Assembly: GCA_003212005.1 (NCBI GenBank) | Contig: QCRE01000006.1 | Location: 1 to 35,969, forward strand | Direction: 5' to 3' | Source: Prochlorococcus sp. AG-459-M13 | GTDB lineage: Bacteria; Cyanobacteriota; Cyanobacteriia; PCC-6307; Cyanobiaceae | Length of the DNA stretch: 35,969 nucleotides | In this document: positions 1-6,867 of the stretch, piece by piece | How positions within the stretch are numbered: the stretch's first letter is position 1 | Layout: every line of letters begins with the position of its first letter | Notes under the pieces: generated by a model | Told to the model about the DNA's origin: nothing | The model's input: only the letters and a program-made list of their open reading frames with translations | The model's database searches: none | Translations under genes and position numbers: made by a program

Positions 1-328
1 TAAAGTTTAATTTTTCCTTTTTTTAATGGAAAAAGAGGCCCTTACAAAGGTAACAGAAAAAGTAGAAAATGATGTTATCCTTTAAAAATTAATTGTTGTT
101 GATTATTAATCAACAAATTGCAAAAAATTAATATTAGAAAAAACAAATATTTAGCTTTTTTAAGGAAAAGAGTAGAGTGGATATGTATCAATTCTGTTAT
201 GCAGTATTTAGTTTTAGTTATGTAAATTATTTTATTAAATAAATCAAGTGCAGTTCGAGATAGGTTCAGAAAAATTTAGCCATCTTTTGATATAATTAAA
301 AAGCTAAAAATTAAATATTTTTGCACCT
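1..328. other. Non-coding left edge, upstream of tRNA-Ser
   Basis: No convincing gene is seen. Two very short ATG frames exist on the plus strand (26-85, 19 codons, and 183-242, 19 codons), but neither has a recognisable product. The right end carries the promoter of the tRNA. The stretch is extremely AT-rich. Confidence 0.5.
291..296 (+). promoter_or_regulatory. -10 box of tRNA-Ser promoter
   Basis: A perfect TATAAT lies 33 bases before the mature tRNA 5' end, the right distance for a short leader. The -35 region at the 17-base spacing is not close to TTGACA. The assignment is inferred from consensus and position only. Confidence 0.5.
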
Positions 329-415
329 GGAGGGGTGGTCGAGTGGTTTAAGGCTCTAGTCTTGAAAACTAGCGTGTCTGCAAGGGCACCGTGGGTTCGA
401 ATCCCACCCCCTCCG
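329..415 (+). tRNA. tRNA-Ser (anticodon UGA)
   Basis: The 87-base gene folds as a class II tRNA. The 7-bp acceptor stem pairs GGAGGGG with CCCCTCC, followed by discriminator G. The anticodon stem CTAGT/ACTAG closes the loop CTTGAAA, giving anticodon TGA at 363-365. A long variable arm typical of Ser lies between the anticodon and T arms, and the T loop has GTTCGAATC. CCA is not encoded. It reads UCN codons. tRNA-Ser genes are common island integration sites, but no repeated copy of the 3' end was seen elsewhere in the window. Confidence 0.97.
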
Positions 416-496
416 TTCAAATAATCGTCTCAAATAGTATCTATTTATTTTTCTTTCATAACTCCTATTAAGAAAAACTATTAAAAAATTTATCAT

Positions 497-988
497 TTAA
501 TCAAAAATATTATTAAATTCTTTTTGAAGGGATTTGTAACCTTTATTCAAATCTATAATTAAGTTGTTTACATTATCTTTAATATCCTCTTTTAAATCTA
601 TATAAGTTTCTTCGACAACTTTTTCAATTTCTTCATAAAATATTGATTCAAATATACCAGGTTGAAACTTTTCAATCCAATATCCACCGAGACAATATAT
701 TTTTATAGGAATTAACTTCACAAGAGAATCCTCTGATTCAGATTTGAATTTATCAATTATATTTGTCGTCAGTTCCCCTCTTGAATTCTCTATACCGTAA
801 GATGCTAATCCTTTTGCGATCATTTTAGTAGTACCATCTATATTTTCCTGGCTTTCAAAGATATTTTTTGCAACTATTTTCTCTAATGAAAAACAATAAT
901 CAGTAAGATTAGTATTTTCTTTTTCAGTTGGATAAATTAATCCAAATAAACTAATTATAAATACTGACGGAATTAATAATTTTTTCAT
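497..988 (-). CDS. Secreted hypothetical protein, 163 aa
   Basis: Not recognised as a named family. It starts at ATG and opens with a short basic end followed by a hydrophobic segment at about residues 4-20 (LLIPSVFIISLFGLIYP), which reads as a signal peptide or anchor. The rest is charged and probably helical, with a C-terminal half rich in Glu, Asp and Ile (about 120-160). Two Cys residues follow the leader (about 32 and 99). It stands alone, next to the tRNA and the long gene-poor stretch. A periplasmic or thylakoid-lumen role is inference from the leader only. Confidence 0.65.
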   Translation of the reverse strand: MKKLLIPSVFIISLFGLIYPTEKENTNLTDYCFSLEKIVAKNIFESQENIDGTTKMIAKGLASYGIENSRGELTTNIIDKFKSESEDSLVKLIPIKIYCLGGYWIEKFQPGIFESIFYEEIEKVVEETYIDLKEDIKDNVNNLIIDLNKGYKSLQKEFNNIFD

Positions 989-1147
989 CTAGAAGTTATA
1001 TTCTAATAACTTATATTATTAAAATTCTTATTTCTTTATTGTTTATTATTAATATTTTAGACCTAATTTTTAATAAAAGAGCAGAAAAACAAAGGTATTA
1101 GTTTGTCTCTTTGGATTTTGAAAAGTATGACATTAACTTTTGCAATT

Positions 1148-1288
1148 TTAATTTTCCATTAAGTAATATTTTTGGTCATTACTGCAAGTAATTTTATTTG
1201 GTGTTATTGGAACTAAGACAAAGTATTTATATCCAAGAGCGAATGGATAGATTTTATGTGGGTTAATCTCGAAGAAGATTAAGGAGGT
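1148..1288 (-). pseudogene. Possible C-terminal gene remnant
   Basis: The minus strand is open for 46 codons up to a TAA at 1148. It has a protein-like composition (for example FFEINPHKIYPFALGYKY) unlike the poly-Asn/Ile/Lys of random frames here. A TAG sits directly upstream at 1289-1291. In another frame just upstream (1283-1336), a TTG-started 17-codon piece reads MEAGFRFFYEMDAGRPP. A frameshifted old gene would explain both, but the family is not recognised and chance in a GC-richer patch is possible. Confidence 0.25.
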
Positions 1289-1304
1289 CTACCTGCGTCC
1301 ATTT
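1241..1304. ncRNA. Candidate structured RNA element
   Basis: A perfect 7-bp hairpin TTAATCT/AGATTAA (1263-1269 with 1276-1282, loop CGAAGA) is nested inside an outer stem pairing AATGGA (1242-1247) with TCCATT (1298-1303). G:U pairs could extend it on both sides. The segment is GC-richer than its surroundings. No T-run terminator follows on the plus strand. It does not match a Yfr motif that I recall. The same DNA could instead be a gene remnant on the minus strand. Confidence 0.25.
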
Positions 1305-1483
1305 CATAAAAAAAACGAAATCCAGCTTCCAATAATCATTAATTCTAATATTACAAAAATTGTAAATTTAATTTTTTTTATAATTTTTTATTTCTAGAAC
1401 CTTATGAAGAGTTGGGTTAAATGTTGAAGGAATTTCCTAATATATAAGAATATTAATGTCTTTAAGTTTCTGAGAATCTCTAA

Positions 1484-1549
1484 TTAAATCATTTCAACTG
1501 AAACCCTTTCCATCAGAAATTGGTCCCAAAAAGTACCATACGTATCCAT
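1484..1549 (-). CDS. Candidate 21-aa small protein
   Basis: The minus strand has AAAGGA five bases before an ATG, then 21 codons ending in TAA. The peptide starts MDTYGTFWDQFLMERV. A strong ribosome-binding site and aromatic-rich composition argue for translation. Against it, the overlapping frame (reading GLYGYVWYFLGPISDGKG, ending at a TGA near 1498) looks just as protein-like but has no start codon, so the region could be a gene remnant. No family is recognised. Confidence 0.3.
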   Translation of the reverse strand: MDTYGTFWDQFLMERVSVEMI

Positions 1550-1824
1550 AAAGTCCTTTTAAAATTAATACTAATATTCTAATGTTTATTCAAATTTTTT
1601 AAATATTTAAATTAATTATTGCTCAAATTGTCTGTCAAGATAATATTTTAAATGAAAAAGTTGTCGCTTTCATTATTAAAATGTCGCCTATGGATTAATA
1701 TGTAATAACATTTCATCCACTCTTAAAAGTATGTGATTATTTAAATTTTTTTGTAAATAATATAATTAAATTATGAAGGTTTATGTTCCTTATTTAAAAT
1801 TTCCATACATTTTTAGAAGAACTT

Positions 1825-2394
1825 ATGATACAGGCAATATTAATAATATGTTTAGTTTCATTAACACCTTTTCCTTCTCTTCCTTTAGTAATTTATTACT
1901 ATTCAAAATTAGGATTCATTGATGGTTTTGTTGTTGTCATAGTAGCTTCTAATCTAAAAATTCTAATTCATTACAAATTAGGTAGATTAATAAGAAATAA
2001 AAAATTTAATCTTTTTAATTTAGATACAAAAATTTCAAAGATAGAAAAAAAATATAACTCATTAAAAACAAAAGAAATATTATTAATTAGGTTATCAAAT
2101 TTATTTATAACGAGAATATTAAATATTTTCTTAGGTTTTATTAATTTTTCTCTAAGAAAAACATATTTTATAAATAATATTGCAATCATTCCATGGCAAT
2201 TACTTTATTTCTACTTCGCAACAAAAGTTGATTATTTATCGCAAATATTAATTAATTTCGGCATAGATTTATCAATTGTTAGATTTTTATCAATTATATC
2301 TATTACATCAATAAGTTTTTTAGCTATAAGGATTCTCGTGCAATTATGCAAAAAATTTAATCTAATTAAATATATTGGAAATATAATTAAATAA
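1825..2394 (+). CDS. VTT/DedA-like integral membrane protein
   Basis: 189 aa with about four or five hydrophobic segments. The pattern follows a degenerate SNARE-associated/VTT (DedA/TVP38) domain: an early proline pair in a hydrophobic segment (TPFPSLP, about 14-20), a LGR segment near 52-54, and RL..L.....NI.LG.I..S near 89-113, where the family has its Arg and small-residue motif. Members act in lipid scrambling or membrane homeostasis. The start is ATG with AGAAGA eight bases upstream. Several conserved residues are replaced, so the family call is moderate and the function open. Confidence 0.55.
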   Translation: MIQAILIICLVSLTPFPSLPLVIYYYSKLGFIDGFVVVIVASNLKILIHYKLGRLIRNKKFNLFNLDTKISKIEKKYNSLKTKEILLIRLSNLFITRILNIFLGFINFSLRKTYFINNIAIIPWQLLYFYFATKVDYLSQILINFGIDLSIVRFLSIISITSISFLAIRILVQLCKKFNLIKYIGNIIK

Positions 2395-2565
2395 TTTTTG
2401 ATTCCCAAAGCATTAATAAAACAGAAGTTTTATTTTTGCTATAATCGCTCTTCAATTTTTAAAATAAATTTTGCTATTTATATTTTTCTTTTATCTTTTT
2501 TATTAATTGGAAATAAGGAGCTTAAAAAAAATTTGAAAAACCTTTTTTTTATTAAATTAATCTTC

Positions 2566-2838
2566 TTAGAATTTTCTAAAACAAAAATCGCCTACTAATA
2601 ATACTTTATTATATTTATTTTTTGAATTATTAATCTCCAAAAGATAATTTGGAGTTATAGAAAAAATAGTTTCAAGAGATACATTTCCATCACTTCCATC
2701 TTTAATTATTTTTAAAAAACATTTTCTTCCTGTATTGCTTATGATCCCAGGCCATATTGCTCCAACTCCGAAAAATATACCAATGGTTAAAAACAAAAAA
2801 TGTTGGAGAAAGCTAAGCTTAGATCTTTTATAAACCAT
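2566..2838 (-). CDS. Small single-pass membrane protein, 90 aa
   Basis: It starts at ATG. One hydrophobic segment at about 11-30 (HFLFLTIGIFFGVGAIWPG) is followed by a compact soluble domain. That domain has the pattern GRKCFLKII.DGSDGNVSLET.....PNYLLEI, then KVLLVGD.CFR at the C-terminus. The composition is ordered and much less AT-biased than flanking shadows, which suggests a real, conserved picocyanobacterial protein. The function is unknown. The two Cys (about 39 and 87) might pair or bind metal, but that is speculation. Confidence 0.6.
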   Translation of the reverse strand: MVYKRSKLSFLQHFLFLTIGIFFGVGAIWPGIISNTGRKCFLKIIKDGSDGNVSLETIFSITPNYLLEINNSKNKYNKVLLVGDFCFRKF

Positions 2839-2968
2839 AATTATAAAATGGATATAAATCCTTAAAATTGTTTATTTAATATTAACTTCAATTATTTTTT
2901 AATCAAATATATTTATAAAAACACTCTTTATTATTGAACTTGTTAATATGAGTTTTTAATTTAGTCCT

Positions 2969-3169
2969 ATGAATAAAGGATTTGCAACAAAAACTTCAAG
3001 GACCAAAAAGCCAAAAAAAATTATATCCTCAAAAGAACCCACAGGTAGATTAATTTCATGGTCTCCATGGCCACCAGCAAGTTTTCAAAAAAAGTATCCT
3101 GCTTTCCCTTTTGTTCTTACAATATTAATTATAACAGCTGGGCAATGGTATCTTTCTCTACTAAGATAA
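2969..3169 (+). CDS. Small membrane protein, 66 aa
   Basis: It starts at ATG. The N-terminal 30 residues are basic (TKTSRTKKPKK), the middle is Trp/Pro-rich (SWSPWPPASF), and one transmembrane segment at about 46-63 ends at LSLLR. This organisation (basic cytoplasmic tail, one helix near the C-terminus) fits a small photosynthetic-membrane or complex-associated protein, but no family is recognised. It lies 55 bases before the next membrane gene in the same direction and may be co-transcribed with it. Confidence 0.6.
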   Translation: MNKGFATKTSRTKKPKKIISSKEPTGRLISWSPWPPASFQKKYPAFPFVLTILIITAGQWYLSLLR

Positions 3170-3224
3170 GCAAAAACTGGTTTTTGTATTTAAATTTTAG
3201 ATGAATTTAGTTTGAGAGTTTATT

Positions 3225-3809
3225 TTGTTTTTTTCAATTTTATTATTTGCCCATTTTCAAGCAGCAATCATCCCAATACTATTAGGAATTAGATCGACCA
3301 ATAAATTCAAACATTTAAGCAAGAATAATTTAATACCTTTCGGTTTTATTTTTTTAGGATTAGCATCAATTTCTGAAATGATAGATCATACCCAAACATC
3401 TTGGATTTATGTAGATCATTCCTCTTTTTTTAATTGGTTATTTTATTCTTTCCTATCTTTGGGACTTACATGTTTATCAATATCAGTTATAAAAAATAAA
3501 TTTATTCAAGCAACTAACTTTTGCATTTCTTTATGTTCAATAATCTCATATTTTTTAATTAATAAAAGTATTGCTCTTCTTTTTCAAGTAATAATAAGTA
3601 TCTTTTTAATAATAAATTGGCAAAGAATTTTTAAAGATTGGCTTTTTATCTTATACCCAATATTTGGTATTTTTTTTACGACTTTCTTTGGAACAAGGCT
3701 ATCAATTAGTGGCGATCAATTTTGGCATGTTTTAATAGGCCCATCTGGAACAATTAGCGTTCTTACCTTTTATTTAGTTTTAAAAAGATCAGCCACAAAT
3801 TTTACTTAA
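3225..3809 (+). CDS. Polytopic membrane protein, 194 aa
   Basis: About six or seven transmembrane segments. TTG is the only usable start (GAGAG lies about eight bases before it); the in-frame ATG at 3201 is closed by TGA after four codons. Polar residues sit in hydrophobic surroundings at conserved-looking places: LFAHFQAA near residue 9, SEMIDHTQTSW about 48-59, VDHSSFFNWLFYS about 63-75, and FWHVLIGPSG about 166-175. This spread of Ser, Glu/Asp and His recalls the CREST hydrolase superfamily (alkaline ceramidase, hemolysin III type). That is a guess to be tested and no enzymatic role is claimed. The next gene begins seven bases downstream. Confidence 0.65.
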   Translation: MFFSILLFAHFQAAIIPILLGIRSTNKFKHLSKNNLIPFGFIFLGLASISEMIDHTQTSWIYVDHSSFFNWLFYSFLSLGLTCLSISVIKNKFIQATNFCISLCSIISYFLINKSIALLFQVIISIFLIINWQRIFKDWLFILYPIFGIFFTTFFGTRLSISGDQFWHVLIGPSGTISVLTFYLVLKRSATNFT

Positions 3810-3816
3810 GATTCTC

Positions 3817-4146
3817 ATGAAAATATTTATATTTACAAGTTTTTTAGTTTGCTTAATCACAATTATCTGTCCAGTTGAAATTTTAGCTGATACTACACTT
3901 GAAGTTTATATGAATGATTTTTATTCTAAATCGAATGAAGCTAAATTGATTCTTAAAGAAATCGAAAATAATCTAAAAGAAGGATCAAGAAAAAATGTAT
4001 GCTCTAGGCAAAGAGAGGCTGCAAGATTAGGACTATTAGCTAATAAATCATTAATTAAAGCCTTTGAAGTAGAGGGAGCTAATCCACCAATGCAAGCAAT
4101 AAAAGCAAGTCAACAGAGATGGGAATCTATTCTGAATGAGTGCTGA
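3817..4146 (+). CDS. Secreted small protein, 109 aa
   Basis: A clear signal peptide (about 1-24) has hydrophobic core IFTSFLVCLITIICPV and probable cleavage near ILA-DT. The mature part of about 85 residues is helical and charged, with one Cys near residue 62 (RKNVCSRQREAAR) and a C-terminal Cys as last residue, which could form a disulphide. It starts seven bases after the preceding membrane gene, so the two are probably one transcript. It is probably periplasmic or lumenal. No named family is recognised. Confidence 0.65.
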   Translation: MKIFIFTSFLVCLITIICPVEILADTTLEVYMNDFYSKSNEAKLILKEIENNLKEGSRKNVCSRQREAARLGLLANKSLIKAFEVEGANPPMQAIKASQQRWESILNEC

Positions 4147-4172
4147 AGAAAATCATAAATCTATAAATCTTT

Positions 4173-4607
4173 TTAAATTTGCATCCTTACAGATTTACTT
4201 ATTAGGGGAATTTCAGGTTCAATTCCACAAATACATTTAGAAATCGAATAAATAAAAATACATAGTGTAAATATAAAAATTACTGAGCTTAATTCAACTA
4301 TAGGAAATATTCTCAAGAGATATGAAATTATTATCAAAGCAATATCAATAAGTAATGCTTGGCATGCGTTATATCTAACGAAATATGGAACTTTTGGATT
4401 TCTTGCTAATCCCGCAAACAAAATTATAAATAATAAAAAACTACCAAAAGGCAAAGATTTTTCAATTATTGCTATTGGGAAAGTTATCAATAATAGTATT
4501 TTTAAAAAAGAATATTTATAGAATAAATAATATCCAAAAGGTATTGATGCCTTTAACGGTAAAGTATACAAAAATACTGATGAAAGTCTTTGGATTATCT
4601 GATTCAA
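4173..4607 (-). CDS. Tic20-like membrane protein (Ycf60 family)
   Basis: 144 aa with four transmembrane segments, the length and layout of cyanobacterial Tic20 homologues. The best signature is NPKVPYFVRYNACQALLIDIALII (about 70-93), which matches the family's P.FVRFN..QA...DI block. In chloroplasts Tic20 is part of the inner-envelope import channel; the cyanobacterial role is not settled. The start appears to be TTG, because the nearby upstream ATG (4632) is in another frame. It runs convergently toward the secreted small-protein gene, 26 bases away. Confidence 0.85.
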   Translation of the reverse strand: MNQIIQRLSSVFLYTLPLKASIPFGYYLFYKYSFLKILLLITFPIAIIEKSLPFGSFLLFIILFAGLARNPKVPYFVRYNACQALLIDIALIIISYLLRIFPIVELSSVIFIFTLCIFIYSISKCICGIEPEIPLISKSVRMQI

Positions 4608-4740
4608 TATATTGTTGAATTTTAGTATTCATATTTTAACCTAATTTTTCTGAACTTAATTAAAGAGTTATCCTCCAAAATATCAATTTTGGCAGATAGT
4701 TTCTAAATATTAGATAATTGAATAAGGTTCATAATTCAAA

Positions 4741-5130
4741 ATGCGTATCCTACATACAATGTTAAGAGTTGGAGATTTAGATAAATCTATTGATTTCTAT
4801 GTGAATAGATTAGGAATGAATCTAATAAGAAAAAAGGATTACCCTCATGGAAAATTCACTTTAGCATTTGTTGGCTATGGCTCAGAAAAAGACAACACAG
4901 TAATTGAATTAACTTATAACTGGGACAAAAAGTCAGAAGACTATGAGCTTGGGGATAAATATGGTCATATAGCTATTGGAGTAAAAGATATTCATCTTAT
5001 TTGCAAAGGATTAGAAAATAATGGTTGTAAAATAACAACCAGACCTAAAACAATGAAAAATAGTACAACTACCTTGGCTTTTGTTGAGGATCCTGATGGA
5101 TATAAAATTGAACTTATTGAAAGAGATTAA
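4741..5130 (+). CDS. gloA: Glyoxalase I (lactoylglutathione lyase)
   Basis: 129 aa, the usual bacterial length. The enzyme converts the methylglyoxal-glutathione hemithioacetal to S-lactoylglutathione in the cytoplasm. Both halves of the vicinal-oxygen-chelate fold are present. The metal ligands fall where expected from E. coli GloA: His5 (MRILHTMLRV), Glu56 (NTVIELTYNW), His76 (YGHIAIGV) and Glu124 (GYKIELIE). Arg9 and Asn60 also match the glutathione-binding pattern. The start is ATG at the conserved N-terminus. A weak AT hairpin follows the stop. Confidence 0.95.
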   Translation: MRILHTMLRVGDLDKSIDFYVNRLGMNLIRKKDYPHGKFTLAFVGYGSEKDNTVIELTYNWDKKSEDYELGDKYGHIAIGVKDIHLICKGLENNGCKITTRPKTMKNSTTTLAFVEDPDGYKIELIERD

Positions 5131-5242
5131 AACCTCGGAAGTTTTTAATTTAATAAACAAATAACTAAAATAAAAAATTTTTAATTATCTAATAAATCTT
5201 TTGTAATTAACGATAACAAAATACCTAAAAAATCATATTGGA

Positions 5243-5361
5243 TAGATTATAAAGTTTTAATTGCTAAAAAAAATTATTTCTAAGATAAAGGGTTCTAAAA
5301 ATTTTATTTTATATAATCTATATTAAATCTGATTAGATTTAGTAGACAATCTATTTAGATT
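5243..5361. promoter_or_regulatory. Cluster of AATCTA/TAGATT inverted repeats
   Basis: The hexamer AATCTA or its complement TAGATT occurs at 5243, 5315, 5334, 5348 and 5356. Two inverted pairs are formed: TAAATCT/AGATTTA (5324-5341, 4-base spacer) and AATCTA/TAGATT (5348-5361, 2-base spacer). The last ends 30 bases before the start of a gene with a ribbon-helix-helix signature. RHH proteins usually bind short repeated half-sites and often repress their own promoters, so this is proposed as the operator. Confidence 0.45.
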
Positions 5362-5391
5362 AATTTATTATAGAATTATCATATAAAGCTT

Positions 5392-5889
5392 ATGCCTGGT
5401 AATTGGTCAAAAATAAGAGATGAATGGCTTGATAGAACCGCCATTGCAAAAGATGATGCTAAATGGGCGTTAGAAGCTTTAATTAATTCTGAAGAAGAAT
5501 TATTTGAAATAGAGCAGAAAATCAAGAATAAAGAGGACGCTATAAGCCAAGTAAAATTTTTGAAGAGAAAGGTTAAAGAAACTATTTCCTCTAAAGAAAT
5601 TAGTCTTGATGATATTTCATTAAATACTTCAAATTCAAATAAAGTACAGATCTCAGTACCATCAAATCTTACTTATCTTTTGAAAGTTTGGGCCGCAGCA
5701 GAAGGTAGAGATCTATCGAGTGTTGCTTTTCAGTGTTTAGAAACTGGCATAAGGGAAATGAAAAGCAAAGGTTCAATACCTTCAATAGCAGTTAATAGAT
5801 ATGACTCTGCCTGTCAAAAGAGGATTGCTCTAGCAGAAGTAAACAATCTATTGGAGAAATACGAAATAGCTCAGAATGAAATCAAATAA
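5392..5889 (+). CDS. Ribbon-helix-helix (CopG-like) protein, 165 aa
   Basis: Residues about 25-65 are highly charged and probably coiled coil (EEELFEIEQKIKNKEDAISQ). Residues about 84-125 carry a ribbon-helix-helix signature: a short strand KVQISVPSNL, a helix YLLKVWAAAEGRD, the turn, and a second helix SSVAFQCLETGIREMK. A helical C-terminal tail follows. RHH dimers bind DNA with the strand residues. The RHH block sits in the middle rather than at the N-terminus, which is unusual. It is two bases upstream of the next gene, so the two form an operon, and a cluster of short inverted repeats precedes it. A DNA-binding autoregulator is the inferred role. Confidence 0.65.
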   Translation: MPGNWSKIRDEWLDRTAIAKDDAKWALEALINSEEELFEIEQKIKNKEDAISQVKFLKRKVKETISSKEISLDDISLNTSNSNKVQISVPSNLTYLLKVWAAAEGRDLSSVAFQCLETGIREMKSKGSIPSIAVNRYDSACQKRIALAEVNNLLEKYEIAQNEIK

Positions 5890-5891
5890 TT

Positions 5892-6284
5892 ATGAATAAC
5901 AGAAAAATCATAAAAGGATACAAAACATTAATATCATCAAGGTTTAATGTTGATACTTCTAAAGATAAATACAAAGATGGAATAATTTATACTTTTTATT
6001 CTGATAAATTTAATTCACTTAAAGTTGGTTTTGCTGAAAATGATAAAGTTCTAGAAAAAAAATGTTCAAGTGAGGAATTTATATTATTGGATATGAAAAA
6101 AGGCAACAAGAGGGATCTATTTTTATTAGTAACCACTCTAAAAGAACTTGGTATCAAATATTCAGACAATCTTTATTTCAAATACTCAGGCTCTTTAATG
6201 AGACATTTATCTACATTAGGTTGGCCTGTTGGAAGATCACTTTATAAACAAAGAAAGATTAAAAAGGAAATTGTATATGCATAA
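5892..6284 (+). CDS. Degenerate GIY-YIG-like protein, 130 aa
   Basis: Basic protein (about 130 aa, many Lys/Arg) starting two bases after the RHH gene. Residues about 30-50 (GIIYTFYSDKFNSLKVGFAEND) have the IY...KVG spacing of GIY-YIG domains of the T5orf172/MUG113 type, and the later FKYSGSLMRHLSTLGWPVG resembles the domain's C-terminal part. The catalytic Arg and Glu of active members are not evident, so it may be a DNA-binding derivative or not this fold at all. Functional partnership with the RHH protein is inferred from the spacing. It converges on the pentapeptide gene with a 2-base gap. Confidence 0.5.
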   Translation: MNNRKIIKGYKTLISSRFNVDTSKDKYKDGIIYTFYSDKFNSLKVGFAENDKVLEKKCSSEEFILLDMKKGNKRDLFLLVTTLKELGIKYSDNLYFKYSGSLMRHLSTLGWPVGRSLYKQRKIKKEIVYA

Positions 6285-6286
6285 AT

Positions 6287-6760
6287 TTAAATGTAATCGC
6301 ACTCTAAAGTTTCTCTTGTATCTCTATTTGTGATTGGATTAGTGCCAGATGCAATTTCACAAAATTCCCTAACAATATCTTTTGGCAAAAAAACATTTGT
6401 GAAGTCAGCACCCTGTATTTTTACATTCTCAAACTGTGTACTATAGGCAAAAGAATCCTCCAAGTTAGTATTTGATAAATCTGTCCCATTTAAAACAGCT
6501 GAGTCTAAAGTTACTTCTCTTAAGTTGGAGTTACTTAAATTAGTATCTTTCAATTTTGCTCCATAAAGAGTCGCATTTTGAAGCTCACAACCTGATAAAT
6601 TTGCGTCTTGTAAATCAGTCAAATAGAAAGTTGCTCCATTTAAATTAGATCCAGAAAAATCAGCTCCTACCAAGGATTGTTTACCATAGTCCAACGCAGC
6701 AAAGGCTCTTGAAGGGAGAGTTAAAATAATAATTAAAACAGTTAAAAATATAAATCTCAT
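6287..6760 (-). CDS. Secreted pentapeptide-repeat protein
   Basis: 157 aa. A signal peptide (about 1-21, ending SRAFA-AL) predicts export to the thylakoid lumen or periplasm. Residues about 30-122 hold roughly 18 pentapeptides of the A(D/N)LXX kind (GADFS, GSNLN, GATFY, DANLS, GAKLK, DTNLS), which form a right-handed quadrilateral beta-helix. The C-terminus (about 125-157) is non-repetitive with two Cys (near 134 and 154), likely a disulphide cap. Lumenal pentapeptide proteins are common in cyanobacteria; their roles are mostly unknown. It starts at ATG. Confidence 0.9.
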   Translation of the reverse strand: MRFIFLTVLIIILTLPSRAFAALDYGKQSLVGADFSGSNLNGATFYLTDLQDANLSGCELQNATLYGAKLKDTNLSNSNLREVTLDSAVLNGTDLSNTNLEDSFAYSTQFENVKIQGADFTNVFLPKDIVREFCEIASGTNPITNRDTRETLECDYI

Positions 6761-6867
6761 TTTTTTGAAAAGTATTTCAATAAATTCTAACTTCTTAAGC
6801 TGAAATCTAAAAATTAATTATTTACTGAATGCTATATTTATAAAAATAACAAATCAAGAACTAGGTT

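Larger units (their letters stand above)
989..1824. other. 836-base stretch without a clear gene
   Basis: No full-length gene is seen on either strand. The stretch is not uniform: 1205-1335 is visibly richer in G and C than its surroundings, contains a nested hairpin, and holds minus-strand frame pieces that look protein-like but are broken by stops and frame changes. A second minus-strand patch at 1484-1590 also looks coding-like. It may contain a decayed gene, a small RNA, or very small genes. Confidence 0.5.

Noticed and set aside
26..85. 19-codon ATG frame at the left edge
   Set aside because: Too short, no clear ribosome-binding site, nothing recognisable.
183..242. 19-codon Tyr/Phe-rich ATG frame before the tRNA
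   Set aside because: Short and of low-complexity composition; purine-rich DNA upstream is common here.
2398..2598. 66-codon plus-strand frame from TTG after the VTT-like gene
   Set aside because: Composition is that of random AT-rich sequence, it has no ribosome-binding site, and its end overlaps the better-supported minus-strand gene at 2566-2838.
5131..5148. Possible terminator after gloA
   Set aside because: The AAAACCT/AAGTTTT hairpin has an internal mismatch and a short stem; not strong enough to call.
329..6284. tRNA-adjacent genomic island with attachment sites
   Set aside because: No integrase and no second copy of the tRNA 3' end were found in the window, so only a weak resemblance to an island remains.
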